From: Ziziphus jujuba
Lineage: Eukaryota; Streptophyta; Magnoliopsida; Rosales; Rhamnaceae
DNA: 64,000 nt
Direction: 5' to 3'
Assembly (NCBI RefSeq): GCF_031755915.1
Contig: NC_083379.1
Span: forward strand, 40,742,001 to 40,806,000
Position numbers and translations under genes: made by a program. The stretch's first letter is position 1. Every line of letters starts with the position of its first letter. Shown in pieces: positions 12,734-25,875 of this stretch. The notes below the pieces were generated by a model. That model searched no databases, was not told the origin of the DNA, and worked only from the letters and a program-made list of their open reading frames with translations.

Positions 12734-15343
12734 ATTGAGATCTGTATTACTAGAAAGGTTGTAAAATTGTCTGAGCAATTTATCCATTTTCTTAGAACTT
12801 AAAAAGGTATGGTGGATACAATGTCTGGTGTGTCAGCTTATTTGACATGTCTTATGCTTATGATGGTTGAGAAGAAGAAGGTCGAGGTTTATTGTATTGT
12901 TGGTTATAAAATAATGTTCTGTCAATATCAGAGGGGAAGGGAAAAGGGGTTAATGGTTGTCTGTAGAATAATGGGAGGATGTAAACTTGCGTGTTAGTGC
13001 ATTTGGTGAGGAAACTCAAGTTTAGCTGTGTCATAAGCCACAATTTTTATTTTTATTTTTTTTGGTTCTTTTTTGGCTTTTTTGTTAATAACATAATATG
13101 CGAATCTGATCTTTTTTCATTGTTTTTGAAACTTGTGAAGTCTGTGGTTTCTGCATCTCATCTTGTTTCCATACAAATGTGTGATGTGATTGCCTTCTTT
13201 GGGCCTGTGGCTAAGTCGAAATGGTTATATAATTGAAGAGATGTTTGCTTTACTGAAATCTACAATTAACTTTCTTACTAAAATCTGGATGCAAGGTAAG
13301 CTAGTCAGCTAAATTATATGATACACTGTAACATTAAAACTGGCATATAAACGGTAAACCATTTTCTTATTTCAACAATTTAGCTATTAATATATATATA
13401 TATATATATAAAGAAGGGGTGTATTTAAGGTTGCTAATTTATTCCAATAAAATATTTAAAAAACTACCAAATTTTTCCGTCGTCCAAATTTTTCTGTCGT
13501 TTTATCTCCATCTATTTTTGTCCTTTCTAATCTTGAAATGAAATTTTATTTAATTTCAAATTAACCAAAAAAAAAAAAAATCTTTCAAATTTGTGCCAGC
13601 CTGATGTCTTGATTCTATAAATGTTATAATATGTACTTTGCATTTAAACTTTAATAGGAACTTTGAATATTTTCATGTTTCATACCATGAAATATTAATG
13701 ACTGGCCAGTTTTCTTTATGTTTTTGATAAAAATGACTGGCGGCCAGTTAAAAACTTATAAATCGACAATTGATAATTGTGTTTAGGACCTTAGGTAAAT
13801 GATGGCATGATTGTTTTAGAAATTTAGTGGGTTAAGAATTTACCACTATCAAAATTCATATATTCGTTGATTATTATTATTTCTAATAGTCGTATTCTAT
13901 ATTATCTTTTGCCGTTGTACATAATCTTGAAAAGCCTGATCATTTTGGCAAATCTTATTATAATGCCATTGTTGCGTATAAACAATTTAATTTGATTGAT
14001 GATCTCCTTTCTGTTGCAGCATGGTTTTTATGATGATTCAGCTAAGCTTCTTCATTCAAAAGGGTCATTTATAATTTGGCATTTCCTCCACTTCATCAAT
14101 TGAACTTCGATTCAAATAGCAATCATCACATTCCTTGATATAATGTCCCATTCTTCTAAAATGATACAATTTTTATGACTCAATCTTCTGCTTATAAATC
14201 TTTACTGTCTTTTTTATGTATCCTTGTGCCTTATTTTATCTTATTTGTATAATATTTTTTATTTTCATTGTTTCACCGGATATATTTTTTTTATTTTTTA
14301 TTTTATTAATTAACGGCTTCGCTGACTTGCTACATGCTCAAACCTGGGCAGAGGAATATAAGAAAGTATGGTCTTTGTCAACTCGGTTAATTGCATCCTT
14401 CTCTCACCGGGTACATAATTAGTCAACCAATCAATTACTACATGGCTCAAGCATCGACTTGAAACATAGGTTTTTGTCAATGTCGTGCATTTCTTACTTT
14501 CACCTTCCATGCATTCTAGTTATTTGCATGTTGATGTATAAATTTGTGTTTTCTAAAATCAATGGAACAGCAAAAAGTTGTTTCCAAATTTCGCCAGAGG
14601 CCTTTAATAAAGAGCTTATTGAAATAACTTTTTCAACTCTCTTTCTTTCACTAAAACCCTTCCATATACACGGTACAACCAACCTGATATTTTTTTATTT
14701 CTACCCTTCTTCATATCCTAGGAAGTTTAGAAGTATCATTTTTGTCATTCCAAGTACAACAAAATATGACCTGTTTTGCAATTGGAATTACATTTGAGGT
14801 TTCAAAGCACCTCATCTTCTTCAATTGTACTTTTTTTTTTTTCTTTTTTAAAGAAAAAAGATTATGCCAATCTCCTTTTAACAGTTAGAAGAAACGCCAC
14901 TGACAATTATAACATGTTCTTTGCCCATATACTGCTCTAATTTCCATGCAGAAAATGAACTTGAAAAACTTTCCCTACAAATTGGAATGAGAAACTTTTA
15001 AGTCTGCTATGACAGAGAGCTACATTCATAAGAAATTTCATCTTGATTGCCCAATGCTTTTAGAGTAAGACATGAATCTTCATGGACTAGAAGTAATTCA
15101 ATGATAATTTGCTATGTACAGTTGAGAAAAAGTACAAGCCAGAGACATTCACGCAGGTTGCAGACCCATCCTCCATTAGTCTCCTAGTCTAATCTTTCAC
15201 TCATAAGTACATACATACAGACATATATATATATATATATATATAAAATTTATTGTACTTTCCTTACTGCACGCATCAAGTACTCTGCATCTTTCTTCAT
15301 TCATGTTGCCTGTAGACATGATCCAACAAGTCACTGTTTATAA
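12734..15343. other. Spacer between WD40 and aspartic protease genes
   Basis: The first ~500 bases are probably WD40 3'UTR. The rest is AT-rich, with a TA repeat at about 13390-13410 and another at about 15220-15246. A short minus-strand stretch near 14100-14165 resembles a decayed retroelement zinc knuckle (separate entry). I see no intact gene. Confidence 0.55.
14089..14170 (-). pseudogene. Possible decayed retrotransposon Gag zinc-knuckle fragment
   Basis: On the minus strand one frame reads YHFRRMGHYIKEC followed by an Asp/Asn-containing tail. The spacing resembles a copia-type CCHC knuckle in which the first two Cys positions have changed, and the frame is closed by stops on both sides. 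It is short and could be chance similarity. Confidence 0.3.
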
Positions 15344-17091
15344 TCAACGGCAGCCACCAGGAGCAAACCCAATTCTGGACTTAGAGATATCGTAGGCTAC
15401 CTTAAAAGTCTGCTGTTGATGATTTCCAATGATGGCAATTTGGTTGCTTCCCGAGATAGGTGCGAAAGCCAAACAAACAACGCCTTTATTGGCTTCTATA
15501 AGTATATTGTGAGCCCCAAGACTAAGGTCAGCTCCTCCTTGAAATATGAGTTTGATTTCGGGCACCGCCAATGCGCTGTTGAGATTTGCCTTGAAACAAG
15601 TATCCAGTATGGAAAACTCCGGTGCCTGTGCATACTTCTTGGACATGATTTGAACAAAGGACTTTTGTAAGGCAGTATAGACAGGCGAAGGCAAGCGAGT
15701 AATGACAGTGCCAGAGTCTATGATTGTAGGGACTTTATAGTTGGCAGCACCCACTCCAAGTGGCTTATTTGCCACTGTAATAGCTGTTAAGCTCAGGAAG
15801 TATAAGCTTGGGTTAAAGGAATTCTTGATCAACGGAGTGAACTTGTAAGGTATTGATGGTGATAAAGATGTGTTTCCAATTGACAAAACACCTCCTTGGC
15901 CTCCTCTGGAAGATATAGGAAAAGCTGAGGGAAGGCAGTAGGAGAAAGCATAACCGTATTTGGTGGAAACCTGTGCTAGCATGGAGAGCTTGTCTCTAGC
16001 TAGACCTAGAATTCCGGCTGCTCTTCCGAACAAACCTTGGTTGTCTTGTCCACACCCATATATAAAACGGGGCAGAGATTCAGATGGAGCTAAGGTCAGT
16101 AAATCTTGACTCAAGTAGCCCTCAGAGAAAGATGTATCACCATAACTTGCTGTGTATATACAAGTGTTTGAATTGGCCTGACAAAAAGGCTCATTGAGAG
16201 TTGCATCCTTGATTAAGGAACACTCAGTGGTGGAACATGTCAATTTTTTATAGGTCTTGGATGCAGAAGGGTCAAATAGAGGATCTATCTGGGAATAACA
16301 GTATATGGAACAAGGTTGGCATTGAAGCCAGGAGAAGGAACTGCCTGTGTCCATAAGCATGGCATAGTACTTAACAGGGCTTCCAATGCCGACTTTCACA
16401 TAGTAATTGCCTGAGCCAATAGTGGAACCTGGATTCAATGGGATGCCTATGGGTTTCTTCAATACTCCTTGCCTATGTCTGTAGGAGGCAGAGGAGGAGG
16501 CGGCTTCAGTACCTGTTTTCCTGTTTACTAGCCTGGAATGAAGTACCTTAATGCGTTCTTCATCAGTTGCTAGTATATCAGTGAGGATTGCGAAGGGGGA
16601 TTTTGAGGTGACAGAGGAATCATGTCTTCGAGTATGATATATGTTTAGATGTATGCCAGAGAGCTTCTCTGCTGATTCATTTTCTGCAAAAAATGTTCCA
16701 TTTGTAAGCTTCATGAATCATATTTTGCCTGCACTAATATACACTACAACACTTCAAATTTCTGGATCTTCATATTCACACATAAAAACAGCCATCAAAA
16801 TAGACATAAAGTTTGAAAAGACGTGGGAGACTCATTTCCACTAATGTCTTGAAGATAAGTTTTCGCTTATAACTACTAAACGAATTGCATAATAGAACAT
16901 AAACAAGACAATTTTTATTCACTGAAAATTAAACATTAGAGGTTCATTTGAATTTGCAGAAAAACCTTGGATGTTTTCTTGGAGGGTAAAAAGAACATGA
17001 TAAAAGAATAATACATGCCTTGAAATTCTGACAATGAAGATGCTGTTGTTGAAAGCAGAAAGTAGAAAAGCAGAAACCAAGCTGACCTCAT
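15344..17091 (-). CDS. Nepenthesin-like aspartic protease (pepsin family A1)
   Basis: Two exons: 17091-17019 and 16683-15344, together 470 residues. The first encodes a signal peptide (MRSAWFLLFYFLLSTTASS), so the enzyme should enter the secretory pathway. The second holds the peptidase: a propeptide-like region, then GNYYVKVGIGSP, the first catalytic motif MDTGSSFSW (Asp), a Cys-rich nepenthesin-type insertion (QCQPCSIYCYSQ and the Cys residues after it), YGCGQDNQGLFG, and the second catalytic motif IIDSGTVITRLP. It ends IGFAPGGCR. Both catalytic Asp residues are present, so activity is expected. The only frame-consistent splice uses a GC donor (caag/gcatgt) with acceptor ttttttgcag; the GT six bases along would hit a stop. 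An internal ATG at 16714 gives a longer exon-2 frame but no signal peptide. Confidence 0.85.
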
Positions 17092-17298
17092 CTCTTATCC
17101 TATTTCAGTAAACCCGACGAAACTTTAGAAGCTAATTCTATTTCTTCAAAGCATATATAAGAGAAGTTGAAAAGGGAAAAAGCAAAAATAAATAAAAAAA
17201 TTTCAGCTTACTATAACTGTTGTAACAACTGAAAAGGTAAAGAGAAACAAGAAAGCAAATACTGGGTTTCTCCTATCAAAAATGGTCTATGCATGGTC

Positions 17299-17308
17299 CC
17301 TATATATT
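17299..17308 (-). promoter_or_regulatory. Candidate TATA box of the aspartic protease gene
   Basis: On the minus strand the sequence ccaatatataggg lies about 210 bases before the ATG, which would allow a 5'UTR of about 180 bases. Assigned from motif and spacing only. Confidence 0.35.
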
Positions 17309-17399
17309 GGCTGGCTTCTTGTTAATGCTCTCACATTCCTCCAACCGACCCAGTTTCGATTGGTTCACTTTTTCCTCGAGTCATTTTCGTGTTAGTACT

Positions 17400-18946
17400 A
17401 TTGCCATTTATGTCTTTCAGTGCAGAGCAAGGAAAGCGAGTACGTGAACACCATGCCAAAAGCAGTGGGCCTATGAATGAAAGAAAAGGTAACCAATCTA
17501 GTTAACAATTCCAATTAAAAAGTGACCCCATCTCTTAATTATGGTTTCTCAACTGAAAGATCCACTCTAACTACATTATAAATCCCCAAAAGAACCTGGG
17601 AAAAAAAAAAAAAAAAAAGAGTAAATTATAAAGCAGGCCAATCAATCATATCAAATAAATAGGTCTTGGATTTGTGATTAAATGGAAAGAACATACCGCA
17701 GCACCAGAGACACAAAACATTGCAGGTAAAGTACAAAGCGGTTAAAAAAGTGAAAACATGTTCTGCACAAAAAACTATTATTTGCCTTGTTCTCTGACAT
17801 AATAAGATCTGCTGTAGAATTTCGTAAAAAACAATTTGAATGTGTCGGTTGTAAGATGTAAATAAAATTTCACCCAGCAACTTTTGCTTGCTGCAATTAT
17901 TAAGATGATGAAATTGATGGGAGGAGTTGGCAGACAACTTAGTTATGGTCGTTCTTCATTCATTTCCTAACTATATCGTATTACCTTTAATGGTTTTTAA
18001 GGCGAGATGGCCTTTCATCTCTGACATATGACAAAGATTGGTTTTCTTAACAAAGATGGGTTTCCATAAGAGAAGATTAATCAACATGTTTAGCTTAGCA
18101 TAGCTCTCTTTTCCACGAGATGTTAGAGTGATGGGATTTTTATTTTTCATCACTATTATCATTTTGCAAAAGAAAATAATGGCAGGCAAGACAATCCTTG
18201 GAAGTCTTATCAGATTTTTGACCTATTAATTGGATCACAAATATGAATAGCTCGGTAGCCCACTAACCAATCAAATCTTTCGAGTGAGTAGTTGGATCCT
18301 CATTGCCATCTGTCTTCCCCATTCCCCATCACACATACCCAGACCGACGGAGTGTTTCACAATTGCTTTCACCAATTGCTTCCACATGCTCTCTTTTATG
18401 TATTTTGAAAAGTTTATCAATATTTCTATACGAAACTCTAATGAAAAAGAAATAAATATTCTGGTCTAACTAATGTTTTGTTTGGCCATCTTGTGATTTT
18501 TATGAACATCACCCATAAAGTTACCGCCGTTCGTTTTCATAAACAGTAAATTTGATACATGGAACCAGGACAGGTCATGCAAGTTCAATAACCTTGCAAT
18601 TTTAAATGAGTATAATTATCACGTTCAGAACCAATAGCTTGTCTTTATATTCCTTGTTAGAAACTGAATTCTCTTGTTCAGAAGGCATAGTGATTTTCTG
18701 CAGTTATAGTTATTTCAAAGGAATAAATCGTTCAACATTAATAATTTAGGCCACAAACTTGTCTAACTTTTAACTCTGTTACCTGCAACGATTTTTTTCT
18801 TTTTTTGGTTATTTAATCAATTTGACAGCGTTCTTTTATTTAAACTTGAACAAATATATTGTTACAGAAATAATACTACACACCAAACGGTTCCATATTT
18901 CCTTCTTGCCTAAAGCCACAAATGAAGGCAATAGACTACGTCAGCA
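17400..18946. other. Spacer upstream of the aspartic protease gene
   Basis: Low-complexity and AT-rich, with a poly-A run near 17600. It carries the upstream region of the protease and, at its right end, the likely 3'UTR of CWC25. I recognise no gene or repeat. Confidence 0.5.
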
Positions 18947-21325
18947 TCACCGCCTAAAAGCATTGCCTTCACTTGCTGAGGACCTGCCCTGTGAGTAATA
19001 AGCTCGGCGCCGAACACTCTCCTCTATTGTTGAGCTTCCTCCTTTCTCAGCACCATACACGCTTCTATGAGCAGCATGTAAGAAATTTTTGCCACCGGAC
19101 AAGCCATCTCGGGTAGCTTCCCGTGCATCATCCTCCTCAGCCTTCTTCAACCGTTTCCACCTCTGCTCTTCATGTAACTCAGCATCCTCTTGCATCTCTC
19201 GCAGTTTAGCAGCTCGCTCTTCTTCTGAAAGTTTAGGAGCAACGTAACGACGCTTATGATGCGATTCACGTTGACTTTCTACAGTATACCTTCCCTGCTC
19301 CAAAGGACACTTTCCCTGCTCTGACCTCTCATGACTTCTCTTGACAGCATCTTGTCTGCCACTTTTTACAGTTTCAGGATCTGATTGTCCACCAGGTGAC
19401 CGCTCTCTGTATTTCAAGTCTCGATAGCTGTTTCTCTCACCCCGACTCCTCTTCTTATGAGATTCATCTTCTGAATCTGAATGCTTATCATAATTTGAGC
19501 CCTTTCGATGATCAGGCTTCCTCCTTTCCACTTCAATTGTGTGGGATGATGAATGTCTCTCATGCTTCGAGCTACTATGATGATGCTTCTTTCGATGTTC
19601 CTTTTTATCATGAGACTTTCCCTTGTGCTTCTTTTCGTCAACCTATAGAAAACAGACCAGCAAGAACAAACGGTTTCAGTTTACTAGCGGGATCCATCAC
19701 CAATGAAATGTTCTGATAACCCTTTAAAACAAGAAATTCAGTTAATCAATAAAATTTATTGCCGCTCATACACATTCTATTAGTCCCTCACACATAATTA
19801 TTAGAGTTATTAATTTTCCAGAATCTAAATAAAATTGTTTGAAGCATTACAATTGCAATTTATGTTATTGATGGATTTAAATCTTAACAGTAATGCAACT
19901 TACACAATGGTATGAACTCCTGTATATATCACTTTCCAAAAGGACCAGTTTCAAGCTCTGTTCGGTTACTATGCTACTTTGACATGTTCCTCGTTGTTTA
20001 CCAGTTTCCACATCTGGTATAGCATTAATTACCAATCTCATCAACAAACTCATCTTCTGCAACTATTATTCTTAAGAGTCAAAATATTGAAACCAACCTG
20101 GCCCATGATTTGCTAGAAACAGTTAACCTCTTGCCCAGAACCTCTAATACTGATAAAGGCTGAGACCGAAATCCGGGGGTTGGTTTATACTAATTATAAG
20201 AACACCCTTATCATGATATTGGCTTTGGGGTATCTAAATGCTCAATACAATGATTTTCCAAGACTAAAGAATGATGCAATAACCTTCTCCTTATATGAAT
20301 AAGATAATGTTTGTATTTTTTTTTTTACTTCCAAATGGTTATGGTAATTAAAAACAGCGAACATTTATCTCTGGTTCATTTAATTAGATCTTCTCAAAAT
20401 CCTCGTTAAACCCCTCAACATCTATCTTCACCTCAAGCAACTTCCCTAGCTTCAATTCAAAACAACCTAACAATCTTACACATTGCAAGCATTTGAAGGA
20501 AATTTTAAGACATTTAAAAAAAAAAATTAATAATAATAATAATTAAATGCAGGAAGGATTTAAAGAGAAAAACTTACAGATTTGCGAATGATGGCCATCT
20601 GAACAGGGTTGTTCTTGATGCGGGACAGAGCTTCCTGCTCGCGCTGACGAATCATAAGCAAAGGATCCGAGTGTAGTTTCCTCCAAGAATCATTGGCAGA
20701 TTGGGGTTTGTCTTCGAATAAAGCTCCCGGTACCGAAGATTGTTGCTGCAGAAGGATCAGTGATTTTGTTTTAGGACCACCAAAAAAAAAAAAAAAAATC
20801 CGAATTTTAGCAATATAAATAAATAAATACATACATAATATAGAGAGAAACGAACACATAAATAGATGAAATAGGAAAAATACCATGGAAGCGGAGGCTG
20901 AAGAGGTAGAAGGTGCATCGTCATTCTTGGGAAAAGCTTCTAAGGCTTTGAAACCCTCGGAAGCTCCACCCTTCCCAACTGCTAATCCCGACTCATACAG
21001 GAATTCCAATCTCTCCTGCTTACTGCCAATATAATCGAAATCAATCAGTCAGAAAGAAAAAAGTTGATAACTTGATCAGAGTGATTGAAAAAAAAAAAAA
21101 AAAAAAACTAAACCCTAACCCTAAGACTAATACTTACGGTACAAGGCCGGCTTGTTCCTGGAGAAGACGAAACTCGGAGCGCTCTCTCTCCTCCTGAATC
21201 TGTTTGCGGAGCTCCTCCAACTTCTTCTGTTCGGCATCGTGTTTCTGCTCCGCCTTCCAGACATTCTCGATGTTTCTAAGGCTGCCCGTATGCCATCCCT
21301 TCTTGTTCAAGAATTTCAACGCCAT
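18947..21325 (-). CDS. CWC25: Pre-mRNA-splicing factor CWC25 homologue
   Basis: Four exons: 21325-21138, 21022-20884, 20745-20578, 19642-18947, all with GT-AG introns, joining to 396 residues. The first exon encodes the conserved N-terminal module FLNKKGWHTGSLRNIENVWK and a charged coiled coil (CIR_N-type domain). The next exons give QERLEFLYESGL and the SDPLLMIRQREQEAL block. The last exon is a long Lys/Arg/Ser/Glu-rich tail (RS-like) ending in the conserved SEEERAAKLREMQEDAELHE region. In yeast, Cwc25 joins the activated spliceosome for the first transesterification step; the same nuclear role is inferred here. The ATG chosen begins MALKFLNKKGW, the expected family start. Confidence 0.92.
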
Positions 21326-21750
21326 TTTTCCCTCTTTCTTCTTCTTCTTCTTTGTCTTTCTTCTTCTACTTCTCCCTAATTTAATTCCACTCAACAATCA
21401 AAACCCTTTTCCTCTTTATCACTTTCGAAACAGGTCGCAGATTGAATTTTATTTTATGTTTTTTTTTTTAGCCACAAAGATCGCAGAATGATTTTTGTTG
21501 GCGCAAAAGCCAACAAAATATTGTGCGCGTTCCAATCAGAAGAGAGGTCATTTAATTTTTTTTATAAAAAATATGACAATATATGTGTAGAATATTATTG
21601 TATATTATGTATTTTTTGTGATTTATGCTTTTGAATAGGTTTATAATTAGGATTTTAATAAAAATAAATAAATATTTTAATTAAATTTTAAATCTAGACA
21701 ATCATTGGATTCGTATATAGAATGTAATTGTTTTAAATAATTTAGATATT
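21326..21750. other. CWC25 promoter region and AT-rich flank
   Basis: Contains the upstream region of CWC25, with CT-rich sequence just before the ATG on the gene strand, then AT-rich DNA running up to the target-site duplication of the LINE. No gene seen. Confidence 0.5.
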
Positions 21751-21766
21751 TTTTTTATACATATAC
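21751..21766. repeat. Target-site duplication of the LINE, 3' side copy
   Basis: ttttttatacatatac is repeated at 38854-38869, exactly at the other border of the LINE. Here it abuts the LINE's poly(A) tail (a T run on the plus strand), so one or two extra T may belong to it. Confidence 0.88.
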
Positions 21767-21821
21767 TTTTTTTTTTTTGGTTTGAAGAAATAAAAAAATA
21801 TTATTAAAAACAACCATCAAT

Positions 21822-22022
21822 TGAGTACTTATCACCTGAAAAAAAGGATCTAGCCATGTAGTGCCAACTTCTAGGGGTGGGCACGTTTCGATTTGGATTG
21901 GTTCCATTCGAAAATTCCAACTGAGTACTTATTAGCCTGAAAAAAAGGATCTAGCCATGCAGTGCCAACTTCTAGGGGTGGGCACGTTTCGATTTGGATT
22001 GGTTCCATTCGAAAATTCCAAC
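21822..22022. repeat. Tandem duplication spanning the LINE/hAT junction
   Basis: Two head-to-tail copies (21822-21921 and 21922-22022) differ at only a few positions. Each contains about 50 bases of LINE 3'UTR, the 8-bp target site ccaacttc, and the first ~50 bases of the hAT element starting taggggtgggca. The duplication therefore happened after hAT insertion. Confidence 0.88.
21965..21972. repeat. Target-site duplication of the hAT element, left copy
   Basis: ccaacttc precedes the hAT terminus and matches ctaacttc at 30324-30331 in seven of eight bases, the size expected for hAT transposons. Confidence 0.75.
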
Positions 22023-23160
22023 CGAATCGATCATTCGGTTATCTACAAATACTAATCCGAACCAACCTGTGGACAATGGAAAATCAAGCATTTAACCAAA
22101 TAAACGAGTCGGTTTGGTTCGGATTCGGATTGATCGGTTTGGATTTATATTTGGGCCTCCGATTTTGGGCTTGTTTTTGAATTAGTGGGCCAGAAATTAT
22201 CTTCGGGGTCTACAATTTTGGGCATACTTTTAGCTAATCGAGCTGGATTTATTTTTGGACCTATAGTTTTTGGCCTGTCCAATATACAATTAGAAATTAC
22301 CTTCATTAATTTTGCTTTTCAATTATTTTGAAGGTTTAAAATTTTTCAAAAAACTATCCAACGGAAATGAAATGACAAATTTTTTAGGTATGAAATAAAA
22401 TGGCAATTTTTTTACTTTTTAGGTAAGAAATGGCAAATCATTTTAGGTATGAAACGAACAAAACTTCAATATATATCAAAAGGAAAATTGAAATTGAGAA
22501 ATGCAATGCCAGTATGCCACTGCCACTCACCAAAATTGAGAATCAGAAATGCAGACAGAAAATACAAATATCAAAATAACAATCTCACATCCCCATCCGT
22601 TCCCAAAGAGATAGAAATGAAAAAGAAAAAAAATAATAACTACTACTATCAAAGTAACTAATAAGCAAGTTTTACAAATGAGTCAATGACTTAAGAGAAA
22701 TGGTAATACATTGACAGTAAACATAAAAGAAACAGTAGAAAAAAAATATAAGCAGCCTGCAATTAGCACTGCCAAATCCTTCACTGCCACTGCTATAAAA
22801 CCTACAATCACGAAGGACACCAAAATAAATTAAACCAATACATTATTAGTTTAACAATGTGATGATTATTAAGAAATGAAAAATAAAACGAAGAGAGTTA
22901 CTTTCATCGTTGTCAAAACTCACAAGCTTTCAAGTTTCAAGTACTTCCACTCAATGCACCATCAATCTTTTTTGTTGCTGCTATCTAAACTCACTGCTAC
23001 TGTTTGGCTTTGGCATAGGTCTTGGAGTGACACCAAACAGCAAACATTAGCAAATATTATAAAAACATTCAAAAAAAATATGATATGCATACAAACAGAA
23101 AATAATCTCAATTGCATATTACATTACCTGCATCTAAACTTTCATAATACTCCATCTCTT

Positions 23161-25238
23161 CTAAAAAAAACTGTCAAAATTTGGAGAAGCATTAAGCCAA
23201 TTTTGACAACATATCAAAGCCTCCACCATTTTAGCAATCAAAGAGCTCCTAAAAGGATCAAGTATCTTACCTCCACTGCTAAAAGCACTCTAGGAAGCCA
23301 CAGTAGAGACTTGAATGGCGTAGACATCCTTTGCAATTTTCTCTAACACAGGGTATTTCTCTCCATTAACCCTCCACCAATTTAAGATATCAAAATCCTT
23401 AATTAAACCAAATTCACAAGGGTTGGTCAGATACCTATCCACATCATTTTTTATCTCCTTACATTGACTTTGTTGTCTCTTCTTCAAATAAGCAATCCAA
23501 ACCTGGTCAGCATAGTTGGCATGCTTTAATTCACTGTTATTACTATCTAAACTAGTTCCAGAAGACTCAACACCAGTGGAAGATTGACAACTACCATCTG
23601 AACCCATTTCTTTTTCATTATACCAATTATACAGCCTCATTAAAGTCTTTTTCAAACCATTTGTCATCAGTAACCCTGCTTTCATCATTGTCATAAAGCA
23701 TCCCATAGCTAAATGACACATAATCCAACTTATATCTTGGATCAAGCACTGCTGTAATTAGAAGCGATTTATTGACATTTCTCTCATTTTCCTTGCCATA
23801 ACACACAACCGATCATCCTCACTAACACATAAGTCATCCAATTGTTTTTGTATGGAAGAAACTTGATGGAAATATATGTTGGAGCTAACATGTAAAGAGA
23901 CACTAAATTTAAGAGTTACATCATAAAAGCCCTTAAGAAATTGGACAAAAACTTTGGTATCATCCCAATGCCAAGCTAAAGGAGGTCCAACTTTTTTTCT
24001 ACCACTATCATCCTCTCCAAAATAAGAAGCATAATGTCCATCTTCCTTCTCCATTCTCTTAAAAGCTTTTTGAAATTTCAAAGCTGACTCTAACATTAAG
24101 TATGTAGAATTCCATCTGGTTGGAACACCCAAACATACTAAAGATTTGCTCTCAATTTTCTCTTGACTTATACACTCCTTAAAATTTTGTAATCGAGAAT
24201 GAGATGATCTAACATATCTCACAGCATTACAAATGCTAGCAATTGCCTCATCTAATTCTTTCAAACCCTCACACACAATCAAATTGACAATATGTACACT
24301 ACATCGAATATGCAAAAAATCAGCATCCAATTTACAATTTTTCCAATGTACCATTTTCCTCTTAAGATATGCAATTACATTATTGTTTGCACTTACATTA
24401 TCAAGAGTTAGCATGAACACTTTTTCAATACCCCAATCATGCAAACAAACCTCAATTAGCTTTCCAATTGCCTCTCCTTTATAATTAGGAACCACACAAA
24501 AATTTAAAATTCTTTTATGTAACATCCAATCATCATCAATATAGTGGGCAGTCAATGACATATAACAAACATTTTGAATAGAGGTCCATGTATCAGTTGT
24601 AAGACTAACCCTTTGCTGGTTTGCAACAAACATTGATCTTAAAGCCAATTTCTCATCTAAATACAATTGATAAATGTCCCTCACAATGGTTCTTCTAGAT
24701 GGAGGATCAAACTTAGGACATGCAACGCTACAAAAGTGTCTAAACTCACGGCCTTCTACAAAACTAAAAGGTAACTGATCCAAATTATCATTTTGGCACA
24801 TGCCATCCTACATGCCTCTTTGTTGAAAATAGTAGCTACCAAATTGCAACCACTACCATCGGATTTCCTATCAAAAGTTAAGGTTTTTTGCTTCCTTTCA
24901 TATGAGTTATAAGGATTTTTCTGACATTGCTTCATATGATTTCTTAGGGTACTAGTTCCACACTTCTTAGAACCACATGCATAATCCTTATGGCAGTAAA
25001 TGCATTCACATCAAGGGTCATCAGGATCACCACCTTCTATTTTGATAAAGTGATCTCATACATCACTTGCTGGCCTATAAGGTTTTTTTTTTTTCCCTAA
25101 TGGAGGTCGTGGAGGTAATGTAGATTTAGCATCGAAAGGTGTAGGGTTTGACAGTGATGGTGATGGATTTTGACCTATTGGGGTTTGAGAGGAAGGTGCA
25201 TTAACTGATGATGGGAAATCTGGGTCCATATCAAGCAT
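23161..25238 (-). pseudogene. hAT transposase pseudogene (RICESLEEPER-like, BED zinc finger)
   Basis: Read on the minus strand it begins MDPDFPSSVN at about 25232, runs through a Pro/Ser-rich N-terminus and a BED zinc finger (CIYCHKDYACGSKKCG, then H and C in NHMKQC), the RNase H-like core (LTTDTWTSIQNVCYM, with LDNVSANN and RCSVHIVNLIV further on), and the C-terminal dimerisation block (DILNWWRVNGEKYPVLEKIA). It is broken by a stop replacing Trp (25056-25058), a stop replacing Arg (25011-25013), a frameshift near 24790, a stop and frame change near 23758, and a stop at 23290-23292 replacing the Glu of the 'VASESAFS' signature. No functional transposase can be made. Confidence 0.88.
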
Positions 25239-25870
25239 AACTAGGACACTGTTTACATAAGAGGAAACAAACAGAAACAAGACAGCAATTACACAACAAT
25301 TCATGGCCACAAATTCCACAATCTCAATCAAATTAAATTACAATAAATTAAACAGCAAATAATAGTTTTGCTTCCTTAAATAATAACATAGAACCATCAG
25401 GTCCAAGCCCTTTAATCCTTAAAACCAAACTACCAATAATATACATTTTCCCTACCAGCAATTAGCATGTTTTCGGAATTTATAGCAACTTCCAACAAAA
25501 TACATTTTTCCTAAACCAAACTATCATACACAGCCACATGAAAATTTGTCAACTACATGCATTATTCACATTAGAACTTTCCATTTAAATCTAGGACCAA
25601 ATATGCACTAATACAATATCTGCATCAAAAATCCAGGACCAAAATGCACTATGACCAAATATATATCAAAAATTCAGGACCAAGCATACAATATTCCACA
25701 CTTCCACAAAGACTCAAAATTAAACAGCAACTAAAAAAATTCCACAATTCCACAAAGACTACAAATTAAATAGCAATTTCAAAATTTCAGAGTCACAAAG
25801 ACTCTAAATGTAAGCTAACCTTTAAAAATTGCACAATTCCAACTACACAATTTAAATTCCACAATATTCA

Positions 25871-25875
25871 GAAAT
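25871..25875. repeat. Target-site duplication of solo LTR 1
   Basis: gaaat at 25871-25875 is repeated exactly at 28872-28876, directly flanking the TG...CA element. Confidence 0.85.

Noticed and set aside
17626..18189. Minus-strand frames of 72-103 codons between the protease and CWC25
   Set aside because: No start context, splice continuity or domain; typical chance frames in AT-rich DNA.
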